A stretch of 64,000 bases of DNA, taken from assembly GCA_963837515.1 (NCBI GenBank), contig CAWINT010000006.1:434001-498000 (forward strand), in the 5' to 3' direction. Source of the DNA: RYN-230 sp963837515 (lineage in GTDB: Bacteria > Actinomycetota > Actinomycetes > Streptosporangiales > Streptosporangiaceae). A model generated the notes under the pieces. The model did no database searches, had not been told where the DNA came from, and saw nothing but the letters and a program-made list of their open reading frames with translations. Below, piece by piece: positions 32,940 to 41,034 of the stretch. The position numbers and the translations under genes are program-made. Position 1 is the first letter of the stretch, and each line of letters starts with the position of its first letter.

Positions 32940-33833
32940 ATGACCAAGCCGGTCCACATGTGCATTCGCGACGACCTTAAGGCGCGCCTGGCGGGCGGCG
33001 AATGGGCCGCCGGCCAGCGTCTGCCGTCCGAGACCGAACTGGCGCGGAGATACGGCGTTGCGCGCATGACGGTACGTCAGGCGATTGCCGCCCTGGCCGC
33101 CGAGGGAATGGTCGTCCGCCGCCAGGGGCTGGGCACCTTTGTAGCCGAGCGGCCGCCCAGCCGCCAGGTCGGGGCGCTGGAGAGCTTCACCGAGGAAATG
33201 CGCAGCCAGGGCCGCAACGTCCAGACCAGGCTGCTCAAGGCTACGGTCGAGGAGCCACCGGACGCGGCGCGCCAGGCGCTGCAGCTCAGCCCGCGCTCCG
33301 CCGCCGTCACCGTGCAACGGCTGCGCCTGGTGGATGACTGCCCGATCGTGGTCCAGAACTCATGGCTGCCGTACGCACGGTTCGCCGGGCTGGACACGAC
33401 GCCGCTGCTGGGCGGGTCGCTGTATGCGACGCTCGATGAGGTCTACGGGGTGGTGATCGTGCGGGCGGTGCAGTCGCTCACCGCGGCTGCCGCCACCGAC
33501 CTCGATGCGGCGCTGCTGGGGCTGCCGCCCCGAACCCCGGTGCTGCGGACCACCCGGACCACCTACGACAACGCCAACTGCCCCGTCGAGTTCGCGGTGA
33601 GCGCCATGCGGCCCGGTACCCCGATCGAGACGGTGATGGAGCGGTCCCCCGCCGGCCAGCCCAGGAATAGCACCGGCAGCTGCCCGGTATTGGGCGTAAC
33701 CCGCGTCCGTTCACCTGACCCCGGCCGGCGGCCGTTGGCCTGCGCCGCAGAAACATTCCGGCTGAGCGGCTCATCGATACAACAATCAGCTAAAAGGCTG
33801 TTCCCTGGCCGGGCAGCCTGTACGGGTTTCTGA
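32940..33833 (+). CDS. GntR/HutC-family regulator with UTRA domain and a non-conserved tail
   Basis: Winged helix at the N-terminus (LAGGEWAAGQRLPSETELARRYGVARMTVRQAIAALAAEGMVVRRQGLGTFVAE) followed by a UTRA effector domain (residues about 85-235) typical of regulators that sense phosphorylated sugars or amino acids. The fold ends near ETVMERSP; the following 60 residues (rich in Arg, Ser and Pro, with three Cys) have no family counterpart and may reflect a lost stop codon or a frameshift. I start at the ATG at 32940, preceded by AGGGAAAG; the frame is open to a GTG at 32823. Confidence 0.83.
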   Translation: MTKPVHMCIRDDLKARLAGGEWAAGQRLPSETELARRYGVARMTVRQAIAALAAEGMVVRRQGLGTFVAERPPSRQVGALESFTEEMRSQGRNVQTRLLKATVEEPPDAARQALQLSPRSAAVTVQRLRLVDDCPIVVQNSWLPYARFAGLDTTPLLGGSLYATLDEVYGVVIVRAVQSLTAAAATDLDAALLGLPPRTPVLRTTRTTYDNANCPVEFAVSAMRPGTPIETVMERSPAGQPRNSTGSCPVLGVTRVRSPDPGRRPLACAAETFRLSGSSIQQSAKRLFPGRAACTGF

Positions 33834-33956
33834 TAAAAGGATGGAGATCATTCCAGAAGGAATCGGGACCTGCACCTGAAATACATGTGCCGTCTAAGTT
33901 AGACAATCAGCTGCGAGCACATCGTCCGCTGGTGGCACGGCCGCGCCCCGGCCCGG

Positions 33957-34838
33957 TCACCCCTTGACCGCCCCGGTGAGGCCGCCCACCAGGTAACGCT
34001 GGGCGTAGAGGAAGAACGCCAGCGCGGGCACCATCGACAGGCCGGTGAACGCGAGGATGCTGGCCGTGTCCTGGGCATACTGGGTCTGGAAGTTGGCCAC
34101 CGCCAGCGGCAACGTGAACTTGCTCTGGCTGGTGAACATCAGCAGCGGCAGCAGGTAGGTGTTCCAGCTGTTCACGAAGGCGAGCACCGCGGCGGTGATG
34201 AGCGCGGGGCGGCACAGCGGCAGCAGGATCCGCCAGAAGAACCGGAACTTGCTGGCCCCGTCCACCACGGCCGCGTCCTCCAGTTCCCCAGGGATGGCCC
34301 GCATGAACGGCCGCAGGATCACGATCGTGAACGGCAGGTAGAACGCGGCCTCGGGCAGGGCCACGCCGAGCAGGCTGTCCAGCAAGCCGATCTTGTCCTC
34401 CAGCAGGTACAGCGGGAGGGCGGCAGCGTTGATGGGGAACAGCAGCCCGATCGCGAACAGCAGGAAGAATCCTTCCCGGCCGCGAAAATCGTAGCGGGAC
34501 AGCGCGAACCCGGCCATCGAGCCGAGCACGAGCACCAAGCCGGTCGCGATCACCGCGACGATGGCGCTGTTGATCAGCGGCTGCCAGAAAGCGGACGAGG
34601 TGATGACGTTGGCGTACTTGGTCCAGACCCAGGGGTGCGGGACGCCGGTGGCCGACGCGTTGATCTGTGCGTTGGTCTTGGCGCCGTCCACGAACACGAA
34701 CAGCAGCGGGATCACCGTGATGCCGACCAGGAGCAGCGCGATCAGGTAGGTGACCGGGGTCAGCGGCGAGATCCGGCGGCGGCGCTGCGGCGCGGCCATG
34801 CGCGGGCGGGCTGGGCCGGCCTGTGCGGTTGCGGTCAT
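33957..34838 (-). CDS. Sugar ABC transporter permease (MalG type)
   Basis: A 293-residue permease with six membrane helices and the EAA motif EDAAVVDGASKFRFFWRILLPLCRP that docks the ATPase. It ends with the MalG-like LVGGLTGAVKG. It starts four bases after the MalF-type gene. No ATPase gene is present, so the importer must share an MsiK-type general ATPase, as streptomycete carbohydrate importers do. Confidence 0.94.
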   Translation of the reverse strand: MTATAQAGPARPRMAAPQRRRRISPLTPVTYLIALLLVGITVIPLLFVFVDGAKTNAQINASATGVPHPWVWTKYANVITSSAFWQPLINSAIVAVIATGLVLVLGSMAGFALSRYDFRGREGFFLLFAIGLLFPINAAALPLYLLEDKIGLLDSLLGVALPEAAFYLPFTIVILRPFMRAIPGELEDAAVVDGASKFRFFWRILLPLCRPALITAAVLAFVNSWNTYLLPLLMFTSQSKFTLPLAVANFQTQYAQDTASILAFTGLSMVPALAFFLYAQRYLVGGLTGAVKG

Positions 34839-34842
34839 GCGA

Positions 34843-35826
34843 TCACCCCACGGCCCGGGTCAGCGCGCCGGTCATGTCCCGGCGCAGCACGAAACGCTGG
34901 TAGAGCAGCGCGAAGATGAAGCAGACACCGAACATGATGACGGCCACCGCGCTGCCATAGCCGAAGTTGTAGCTCTGGAAGCCGTGCAGCACCAGGTAGG
35001 TGGCCATGGTGGAAGACGCGCCGGCCGGGCCGCCCTCGGTCATCACCCAGACCTGATCGAACACCTGCAGCGAGCCGACGATCGACAGGAAGATCCAGAT
35101 TCTGATCGTCGGGCCGAGCAGCGGGATCGTGATCCGCCGCGTGGCCTGCCACGCCGATGCCCCGTCCAGGGCGGCCGCTTCGCGCAGCTCGGCCGGGATA
35201 CCCTGCAGCCCCGCCAGCATCAAGATCATGGCAAAGCCGAAGTACTGCCACGTGAGCACGACGAACATGACCCAGATCACCAGGTGCAGGTTGGCCAGCC
35301 ACAGCTGGATGAAGCTGCCGAGACCGACGGACTTCATCACCTGGTCCAGGAAACCGTTGGGCTGCAGCAACAGCAGCCACATCACCCCGGTCGCGGTGTA
35401 GGGCAGCACGAAGGGCGCGAAGGCCAGCGTGCGCAGAAATGCCCGGCCCCGGATCGGCCGGTTCAGCAGCATGGCCACACCCAGGCCGAGCGGCAGCTGG
35501 ATGACGATCGACAGAACGGCGATGAGCAGGTTGTGCAGGAAGGCCTGGCGGAAGGTCGGGTCCCCAATCACGGTCCGGTAGTTGTACAGGCCCGCGAACT
35601 TGCCCAGTGGCCCGAACCCACTCCAGTGGTACAGCCCGTCGTAGGCGGCCAGCACGATCGGCAGCAGCACGAACATCACGAACAGCACCAGCGGCGGGCC
35701 GAGCAGGAGGATCAGCTCCAGGGCGCGGCGCTGTCTGCGCCCGAGGCGCCGCCCGGCGGGACGTCCCGGAGCCGGGGCCACCCGGCCCGGCCTTAGGTCG
35801 ATGTTCGTGTCTCCTGCGACGGCCAT
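34843..35826 (-). CDS. Sugar ABC transporter permease (MalF type)
   Basis: A 327-residue permease with six helices and the EAA loop REAAALDGASAWQATRRITIPLLGPT; the GGPAGASSTMATYLVLHGFQSYNFGYGSA region is typical of MalF-like subunits of oligosaccharide importers. GAGGAGG lies six bases before the ATG. It is separated from the binding-protein gene by a 154-base gap holding two stem-loops, which should lower its expression relative to the binding protein. Confidence 0.94.
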   Translation of the reverse strand: MAVAGDTNIDLRPGRVAPAPGRPAGRRLGRRQRRALELILLLGPPLVLFVMFVLLPIVLAAYDGLYHWSGFGPLGKFAGLYNYRTVIGDPTFRQAFLHNLLIAVLSIVIQLPLGLGVAMLLNRPIRGRAFLRTLAFAPFVLPYTATGVMWLLLLQPNGFLDQVMKSVGLGSFIQLWLANLHLVIWVMFVVLTWQYFGFAMILMLAGLQGIPAELREAAALDGASAWQATRRITIPLLGPTIRIWIFLSIVGSLQVFDQVWVMTEGGPAGASSTMATYLVLHGFQSYNFGYGSAVAVIMFGVCFIFALLYQRFVLRRDMTGALTRAVG

Positions 35827-35878
35827 GGAGTCCTCCTCACGTTCCGGGTGCCGTGCGTCGGCGCACGACCGGTCGTGA

Positions 35879-35908
35879 CAGCGGAAACCGGGGGAACGGG
35901 TTCCGCTG
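35879..35908 (-). repeat. Second stem-loop in the binding protein/permease gap
   Basis: Arms CAGCGGAAACCG and CGGGTTCCGCTG (one mismatch) around a six-base loop, 50-80 bases before the permease start. Confidence 0.6.
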
Positions 35909-35918
35909 CTGGGCAGCC

Positions 35919-35957
35919 GCCACGGCTACCGCGGAAGGGGGTCGCGGTAGCCGTGGC
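35919..35957 (-). terminator. Attenuating stem-loop after the binding-protein gene
   Basis: A perfect 15-bp stem (GCCACGGCTACCGCG with its complement) and nine-base loop lie 24 bases beyond the binding-protein stop codon in the direction of transcription. Such hairpins stabilise the upstream message and reduce read-through, so that binding protein exceeds permease. Confidence 0.8.
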
Positions 35958-35980
35958 GTCGCTCTGCCGCATAGTGGGGG

Positions 35981-37276
35981 TTACTGGCTCGCCTTGGCCT
36001 GGCTCACCGCGGTGACGATGGACTGCGCGCTGCCCTGGCCCGCGAAGTAGTTCGCGATGGCCGTATCCAGCGCCTGACCCACGCTGGTGGGGAAGGCGAT
36101 GTCGAAGTACGTCTGGATGTAGCTGGCCGAGTGGTTGGCCGAGACCACATCCTTCATGGCGGGCATGGTCAGCGCGGACGCGGCCGCCGAGTTGGCGGGC
36201 AGGCCCACGTTCGCCGCCACCACCTGCTTCTGGACGGGCGTGCTGTCCAGGTACTTGAGGAATTCCGCGCACGTGGCGGTCGGAGCGGTGGTGGTGCACG
36301 AGAAGCCGTCACCCCCGCCGAGCACCGTGGACGGGTCACCGGCGCCGCCCGGCACCGTGGGGAACGGGAACCAGCCGAGCTCGGAGTTGAGGTTCTTGTC
36401 GGAGGTCAGCGGCTGCATCACTCCGGGGTCCCAGTCGCCCTGCAGTTCCATCGCGGCCTTCCCGTTGGCCACCATGCCCGCCGAGCTGCCCGCCCCGACC
36501 TGCGCGGGCGTGCCCAGGAACCCGGTCTGGAACGGGTTGGTCTTCATGAACGCCGTCATCTGCCTGCTGGCCTCGGCGAAGCACGGAGCAGACAGGCTGA
36601 TCGCCTTCATCGACGCCTTGAGCGTGGACAGCGAGCAGTCCCGGACCGCGAAGTACTCCCACCAGAACGCGTCCGGCCAGCGGTCCTTGCTGCCAACCGC
36701 GATCGGTGCGATCCCCTTGGCCTTGAGCTTCGCGTCGTCGCTCTCCAGCTGGGCCAGGGTAGTCGGCGGGCTGGTGATGCCCGCCTTGGCGAACAGGTCC
36801 TTCCGGTACCAGAAGCCCACCGTGTGCAGGTCGTAAGGCACGCCGTACTGCTTGCCGCCGACCTGCCAGGCCGCCGCGGCGACCCCGACCTCACCGATCC
36901 AGCCGGATACGTACTGCGACAGGTCGCTGACCTTGCCCGACGGAACCTGGCTGGCCTCCTGGCCGCCGCCCCACTGCTGGTAGAGGCTCGGCGGGTTATT
37001 CGAAGCCAGGGCCGCCGGCACCTTCGTGGTGAACGCCTCGTTCTGGATGGGCTCCACCTGGATCGTCACGTTGGGGTGCGTCTTGTGGAACGCCGTGGCC
37101 GCCTGGGCCCAGACGGTCTTCAGGGTTCCTGAGGTGGCATTGGTCCACCAGGTCATCGTGACGTGGCCGTTCGACGACGAGCTGCCTCCACCGCCCCCGC
37201 TGCCGCCGCAGGCGGCGAGGGCAAGCGCCGCGACCGCCGCCATGGCGATCGGGGCGCACTTCCGGATGCTGCGCAT
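35981..37276 (-). CDS. Sugar-binding lipoprotein of an ABC importer
   Basis: A 431-residue family 1 extracellular solute-binding protein. The signal peptide MRSIRKCAPIAMAAVAALALAAC ends in a lipobox (LAAC), then a Gly/Ser linker and a mature domain (VTMTWWTNATSGTLKTVWAQAATAFHKTHPNVTI). I choose the ATG at 37276 because AGGAG lies nine bases upstream; ATGs at 37285 and 37315 are poorer. By position beside GH43, GH30 and GH3 genes, and because its promoter carries the LacI-type operator, it probably binds xylo- or arabinoxylo-oligosaccharides. Confidence 0.94.
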   Translation of the reverse strand: MRSIRKCAPIAMAAVAALALAACGGSGGGGGSSSSNGHVTMTWWTNATSGTLKTVWAQAATAFHKTHPNVTIQVEPIQNEAFTTKVPAALASNNPPSLYQQWGGGQEASQVPSGKVSDLSQYVSGWIGEVGVAAAAWQVGGKQYGVPYDLHTVGFWYRKDLFAKAGITSPPTTLAQLESDDAKLKAKGIAPIAVGSKDRWPDAFWWEYFAVRDCSLSTLKASMKAISLSAPCFAEASRQMTAFMKTNPFQTGFLGTPAQVGAGSSAGMVANGKAAMELQGDWDPGVMQPLTSDKNLNSELGWFPFPTVPGGAGDPSTVLGGGDGFSCTTTAPTATCAEFLKYLDSTPVQKQVVAANVGLPANSAAASALTMPAMKDVVSANHSASYIQTYFDIAFPTSVGQALDTAIANYFAGQGSAQSIVTAVSQAKASQ

Positions 37277-37362
37277 AGGGGTCATCTCCTGACGACGTTG
37301 GCTGAAGGAGGCCATGCCTTGGCAGGCCGGGCTTGCCGCAGAGTTTTGCGCGTCATATGAAC

Positions 37363-37402
37363 GATGTCAATCGTTGTCGATAACGTTTTATAACGTTATC
37401 CT
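37363..37402. promoter_or_regulatory. LacI-type operator with divergent promoters (copy 1)
   Basis: The core is GATAACGTT-N4-AACGTTATC (37379-37400), a perfect palindrome. Leftward, TTGACA (37370-37365) with AAAACT 17 bases on can drive the binding-protein operon. Rightward, TTGTCG (37374-37379), 17 bases, TATCCT (37397-37402) points into the GH43 remnant. The whole 40-base block matches copy 2 at 40989-41028 in 38 positions. Confidence 0.8.
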
Positions 37403-37840
37403 GCGCCGGGTGGAAGGACCGGGTGCGACCCGGGCGGGCCAGCCGCGCGTGGCACCAGAGGCGCATCCGGACACGGCGCTGGCCCGGGCCGGGCGGACGC
37501 CGGCGAGCCCCTGGCCAGCCCGCAATCCGGTACTCCCGGGCCGCACCAGGACCCCAGCATCTGCCGGATCGGCCGGGACGGTCACCGCGCCTCATCCGGC
37601 CGGCCCGTAGTCGGATCCGGTGTGGCTGCCCGAGGTGCCCGGGTTCGATCCGTCGCTGTTCTTCGACGACGATGGGCGCGCCTGGCTCACCGGCAGCCGC
37701 CCGATTCCCGGCGCGCCGCCCGGGCGGAACGAAATCTGGCTGCGGGCGTTCGCCCCGGCGCGGCTCCGGATGGCCGGTCCCGAGCACGTCCTGTTCCAGG
37801 GGGCCCTGGTGGATGCGGCCTGGGCGGAGGGGGCCACACC

Positions 37841-37912
37841 TGGTCCGCCGGGACGGCCGCTACTACCTGCTGCTGGTGGTCCGCCGGGACGGCCGCTACT
37901 ACCTGCTGCTGG
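37841..37912 (+). repeat. 36-bp exact tandem duplication in the GH43 remnant
   Basis: Two identical 36-bp copies encode the segment containing VRRDGRYYLLL twice. It is in frame, so it need not itself have killed the gene. Confidence 0.95.
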
Positions 37913-38157
37913 CGGAGGGCAAAACGGAATTTCACCACGCGGTCACCGTGGCACGCAGTGAGCCGGTTACCGGCCCATACCGCAACAATCCCGGCAACCC
38001 GCTGCTCACCCACGGCATCCCGGCCGGGCCGAACCGGTCGTCGGGCCGGGGCATGCGGACCTGGTCCAGACCCTGGACGGTCGCTGGTACGCCGTGCTAC
38101 TGGCCATGCGGACCTGCGGCGGGACCATCTCCAACCTGGGCCGGGAAACGTTCCTGG

Positions 38158-38235
38158 CCGAGGTCACCCGGGAGGATGGCTGACCGAGGTCACCCGGGAG
38201 GATGGCTGACCGAGGTCACCCGGGAGGATGACTGG
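38158..38235 (+). repeat. 26-bp triplication in the GH43 remnant
   Basis: Two perfect 26-bp copies and a third differing near its end. The unit CCGAGGTCACCCGGGAGGAT plus six bases contains a TGA in the original frame, and two added copies shift the frame. Confidence 0.95.
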
Positions 38236-38569
38236 CCGGTCATCAACCCGGGGGCGGGCCGGCTGCGGGCCGAGTTTCCCGCCCCGCTGCCCGCCGCGCC
38301 GTGGACCCCGGAGCCGCCGCTCGACGACTTCGACGCCGCCGCCCCCGGGGCCGCCTGGAGCATGCTCCGCACCCCGCGAGCGGAAACTTTCAGCCGCACC
38401 GCCCCCCCGGGGCACCTGCGGCTGCGCCCACGGCCCGAGGCGATCACGGAGCCGTGCCACCCGAGCTCCGTCGGCCGCGCTTGCAGCACCTGAGTTTCAC
38501 CGTCCGGACCGCGGTGGAGTTCGAGCCGGCCATGGACGGCGAGTGCGCCGGCCTGGTGCTGATCCGCGG

Positions 38570-38623
38570 CATCAGCGGTGTGCATTACCCCCCGGATCCG
38601 GGGGGTAATGCACACCGCTGATG
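38570..38623. terminator. Perfect 54-bp palindrome between convergent genes
   Basis: The left arm CATCAGCGGTGTGCATTACC continues through a C-run to GGA and meets its exact complement with no loop (GGATCC centre). It lies directly at the broken end of the GH43 remnant and 105 bases from the GH30 stop codon. It could terminate both directions, or mark the scar of an inserted element. Confidence 0.6.
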
Positions 38624-38728
38624 GATCGGGCGGGCTGGCGCGGCCCCGCGGCCCCGCGGCCCGGGGCCGGGAGCCTGTCCCGCGCCCCAGGAGGGCTGGG
38701 CGGGGCGCGGGACAGGACGGGCGGGCCG

Positions 38729-40810
38729 TTACGTCGTGCAGGTGGTGCCGTTGAGGGTGAAGCTGGCCGGGGCGGCGTCGCTGGCCGTCCAGGTGCCCTG
38801 GAAGCCGGCCGAGATATTACCGCCGGCCGGGATCGAGGCGTTGTAGCTGGCGTTGGTGATCGTCACGCTCTGGCCGGACTGGGTGGCCGTGCCGTTCCAC
38901 GCGTTGGTGATCTTCTGGTCGCCCGGGAAGGTGAACCTCAGCGTCCACCCGCTGACCGGGGTGCTGCCGGTGTTGGTGATGGTCACGTTGGCCACGAACC
39001 CGCCGGCCCACTGGCTCGCGGTCGTGTAGCCCACCTGGCAGCTGGACCCGCCCCCGCCGCCGCCGCCGGAGGAGGCGATCACCCAGGTGAACGTGGCCGA
39101 CCCGGACGCGCCGGTGCCGTCGCGGGCGGTGACCGTCACCGTCGAGGTCCCGGCCGCCGCCGGCGTGCCGGAGATCAGCCCGGTCGAGGCGCTGACCGAC
39201 AGGCCCGCGGGCAGGCCGCTGGCCGAGTAGGACAGCGTCTGCCCGGAAGCGGAATCAGCCGCCTGGATCTGCACACTGGCCGCCGTCCCCACCGTCCCGG
39301 CCTGGTTACCCGGGCTGGTCACCGTCACCGTGTTCCCGCCCCCGCCACCACCGCCGCCGGAGGCGGTGCCGACTACGTAGGTGACCAGGGACCGGGCCGG
39401 GATCGAGGCGCTGAAGGAACCGCCGCTCACCGACGTGGCCGCCTGCGCGGCCACGCTGTTCGAGCCGTTGGTGAGGTAGGGCGTCACGGCCGCCCCGTTA
39501 GGGGTGCCGGTCCCGGCCAGCGAATACGTGACCGGATCGGCCGCGGACCCGGTGTTCAGCGCCACGACCGCCACCGTGCCATCGGTGTTCTTGAACGCGG
39601 CCAGCTCGACCGCGCTGTTAGAGCTGGTCGCACCGATCCGCACCGCACCTGGGTGAACATACCGGCTGTAGTTGCCGAACGCCCACAGCCGGCCCGACGC
39701 GGTCACCGTGGAGCCGTTGACCAGGACCAGGCCCTCGTTATCCCCGTTCTCCGACGGGGTGGTCGATCCCCACCAGTACAGGAACGCGCTCAGGTTCGCG
39801 CCGGTCAGGCCCTGGTAGATGTGCTGCGCCCAGGTCAGCCCGGATGCGTCGGTCCCGTCGTCCCAGGCCGGGTCCCAGCTCTCGAACGTGGACCACTCGG
39901 TTTCCCAGGTGGGCTTGGTCCAGCCGGACATCGGGGTGGTGGGCGCGCCGCTGTAACCGTGGCTGGTGAGCACGGCGGTGTCGGCCAGCGCCGTCGGGTC
40001 GGCTTCGATCGCCGACGCGTAATTACCCGACACCGGCCACCCGGTCGCCGCGCAGCACTCGACCTGCGTGGACAGCCCGGAACTGCGCACCGCCGGCCCG
40101 AGCACGTCCAGAATGCTGGCCATCTGCGACCCGCTCATCGTCATGCTGTCGTACCCAGCGCTGTAATCAGGCTCGTTGGACGGGCCGATATAACTCAGCG
40201 GCACCCCCGCCGCGGCGTAATCCCTGGCGTACTGCACCAGGTAATTCGCGTACGCCTGGCGCCAGTCCCCACTGGAGCACGACGCACCCGGGACCCCGCA
40301 CACCTGGCCGCCGTTGCTGGTGGAGTTGTTCGTCTTCATGAAGCCGGGGGCGCTCCACGCATCGGCGAACACGTTCGAGACCCCAAAGCGCTGCTTGATC
40401 TGCTGAGCGAACCACAGCTGGCCCTGATCCTGGTTGATCGAGGCCAGCGAGACGTAGTTCGGCGTCGCGCTCGGGCCACCGGGATTGTTCGGCTCGATGG
40501 TGCCGCCGGAGTCGGCGCTGATCTCGTTGCGCAGGATGGTCAGTCCTGCTCCGGAGGTCGGGCTGTACAGCAGGCCGAGCGCCTGGGTCTGCACCGACGA
40601 GGATGCGTTCATCACGGTCGCGGCCTCGCCGAACGCCTCGGAGGCGCCGAACCCGGCGATAGTCTGGTAGGTGGTGGCGCCGTTGATGGTCGCGGTGTCC
40701 GCGGCCAGCGCCGGGCTGGCCGGGGCGGCCACGCTCAGCCCGGTGACGGTCAGTAATGTAGTGGAGGCGGCCAATATCGCGCGAGCGGCGCGGCGGGTCG
40801 GGCTTGGCAC
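38729..40810 (-). CDS. Secreted GH30 xylanase with C-terminal CBM2
   Basis: A 693-residue secreted enzyme. The signal peptide (residues 1-37, ending ASPALA-A) precedes a GH30 catalytic domain: acid/base E213 in GPSNEPDY and nucleophile E305 in TWETEWS, with a beta-sandwich side domain to about 482. After a Gly linker comes an Ig-like putative domain (494-580), a second Gly linker, and a CBM2 (591-693, C591-C691 disulfide, tryptophans 601, 622, 638, 674). GH30 enzymes of this kind usually cut glucuronoxylan or xylan. I start at the GTG at 40810 with AGAGAGGAAA upstream; the frame runs on to 41044 without signal character. Confidence 0.92.
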   Translation of the reverse strand: MPSPTRRAARAILAASTTLLTVTGLSVAAPASPALAADTATINGATTYQTIAGFGASEAFGEAATVMNASSSVQTQALGLLYSPTSGAGLTILRNEISADSGGTIEPNNPGGPSATPNYVSLASINQDQGQLWFAQQIKQRFGVSNVFADAWSAPGFMKTNNSTSNGGQVCGVPGASCSSGDWRQAYANYLVQYARDYAAAGVPLSYIGPSNEPDYSAGYDSMTMSGSQMASILDVLGPAVRSSGLSTQVECCAATGWPVSGNYASAIEADPTALADTAVLTSHGYSGAPTTPMSGWTKPTWETEWSTFESWDPAWDDGTDASGLTWAQHIYQGLTGANLSAFLYWWGSTTPSENGDNEGLVLVNGSTVTASGRLWAFGNYSRYVHPGAVRIGATSSNSAVELAAFKNTDGTVAVVALNTGSAADPVTYSLAGTGTPNGAAVTPYLTNGSNSVAAQAATSVSGGSFSASIPARSLVTYVVGTASGGGGGGGGNTVTVTSPGNQAGTVGTAASVQIQAADSASGQTLSYSASGLPAGLSVSASTGLISGTPAAAGTSTVTVTARDGTGASGSATFTWVIASSGGGGGGGSSCQVGYTTASQWAGGFVANVTITNTGSTPVSGWTLRFTFPGDQKITNAWNGTATQSGQSVTITNASYNASIPAGGNISAGFQGTWTASDAAPASFTLNGTTCTT

Positions 40811-40988
40811 TGTAATTTTCCTCTCTGCGACGCGTGGCGGCCGAGCGGCGCCGGCCGCCACCTGGGAGCCTGCTGCCAACCTCCTCCCTGACCTGCGGCT
40901 GGCCGCGGGCCGGCGGCAGCGGGCGGACGACGGCTCACGGCGCGCCGGGCCTCCGGCGCGGCGCAGAGTCTGGCCTGGGAAACAGCTT

Positions 40989-41028
40989 GATGTCAATCGT
41001 TGTCGATAACGTTTTATAGCGCTATCCT
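40989..41028. promoter_or_regulatory. LacI-type operator with divergent promoters (copy 2), leaderless lacI start
   Basis: The core GATAACGTT-N4-AGCGCTATC (41005-41026) is an imperfect palindrome. Rightward, TTGTCG (41000-41005), a 17-base spacer and TATCCT (41023-41028) place the transcription start at about 41034-41035, the lacI GTG itself. Leftward, TTGACA (40996-40991) with CAGACT 18 bases on can serve GH30. It differs from copy 1 at two of 40 positions. Confidence 0.8.
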
Positions 41029-41034
41029 CCCGGC

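Larger units (their letters stand above)
37410..38569 (+). pseudogene. Decayed GH43 beta-xylosidase/arabinofuranosidase gene
   Basis: Recognisable GH43 pieces appear in order but in changing frames: NPVLPG, then DPSICRIGRDG one frame away, then WLPEVPGFDPSLFFDDDGRAWL, VRRDGRYYLLL, EFHHAVTVARSEPVTGPYRNNPGNPLL, DLVQTLDGRWYAVLLAMRTCGGTIS, EVTREDDWPVINPG. A C-terminal sandwich domain follows (DDFDAAAPGAAWSMLRTPR, then LQHLSFTVRTAVEFEP). I count about six frame changes. One is an extra G in a poly-G run near 37830, and one is a 26-bp triplication at 38158-38235 that introduces TGA. A 36-bp in-frame duplication repeats VRRDGRYYLLL. About 100 residues after DPSIC are missing, and a 54-bp palindrome cuts the 3' end. 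The operator/promoter upstream is intact. Confidence 0.85.

Noticed and set aside
33892..33904. GTCTAA-G-TTAGAC palindrome between GntR and permease genes
   Set aside because: Only six-base arms in a convergent gap. Too short to call a terminator, and it has no gene start to control.
38301..38621. Frame containing LQHLSFTVRTAVEFEP treated as a separate gene
   Set aside because: It is the displaced C-terminal piece of the GH43 remnant, not an independent gene.
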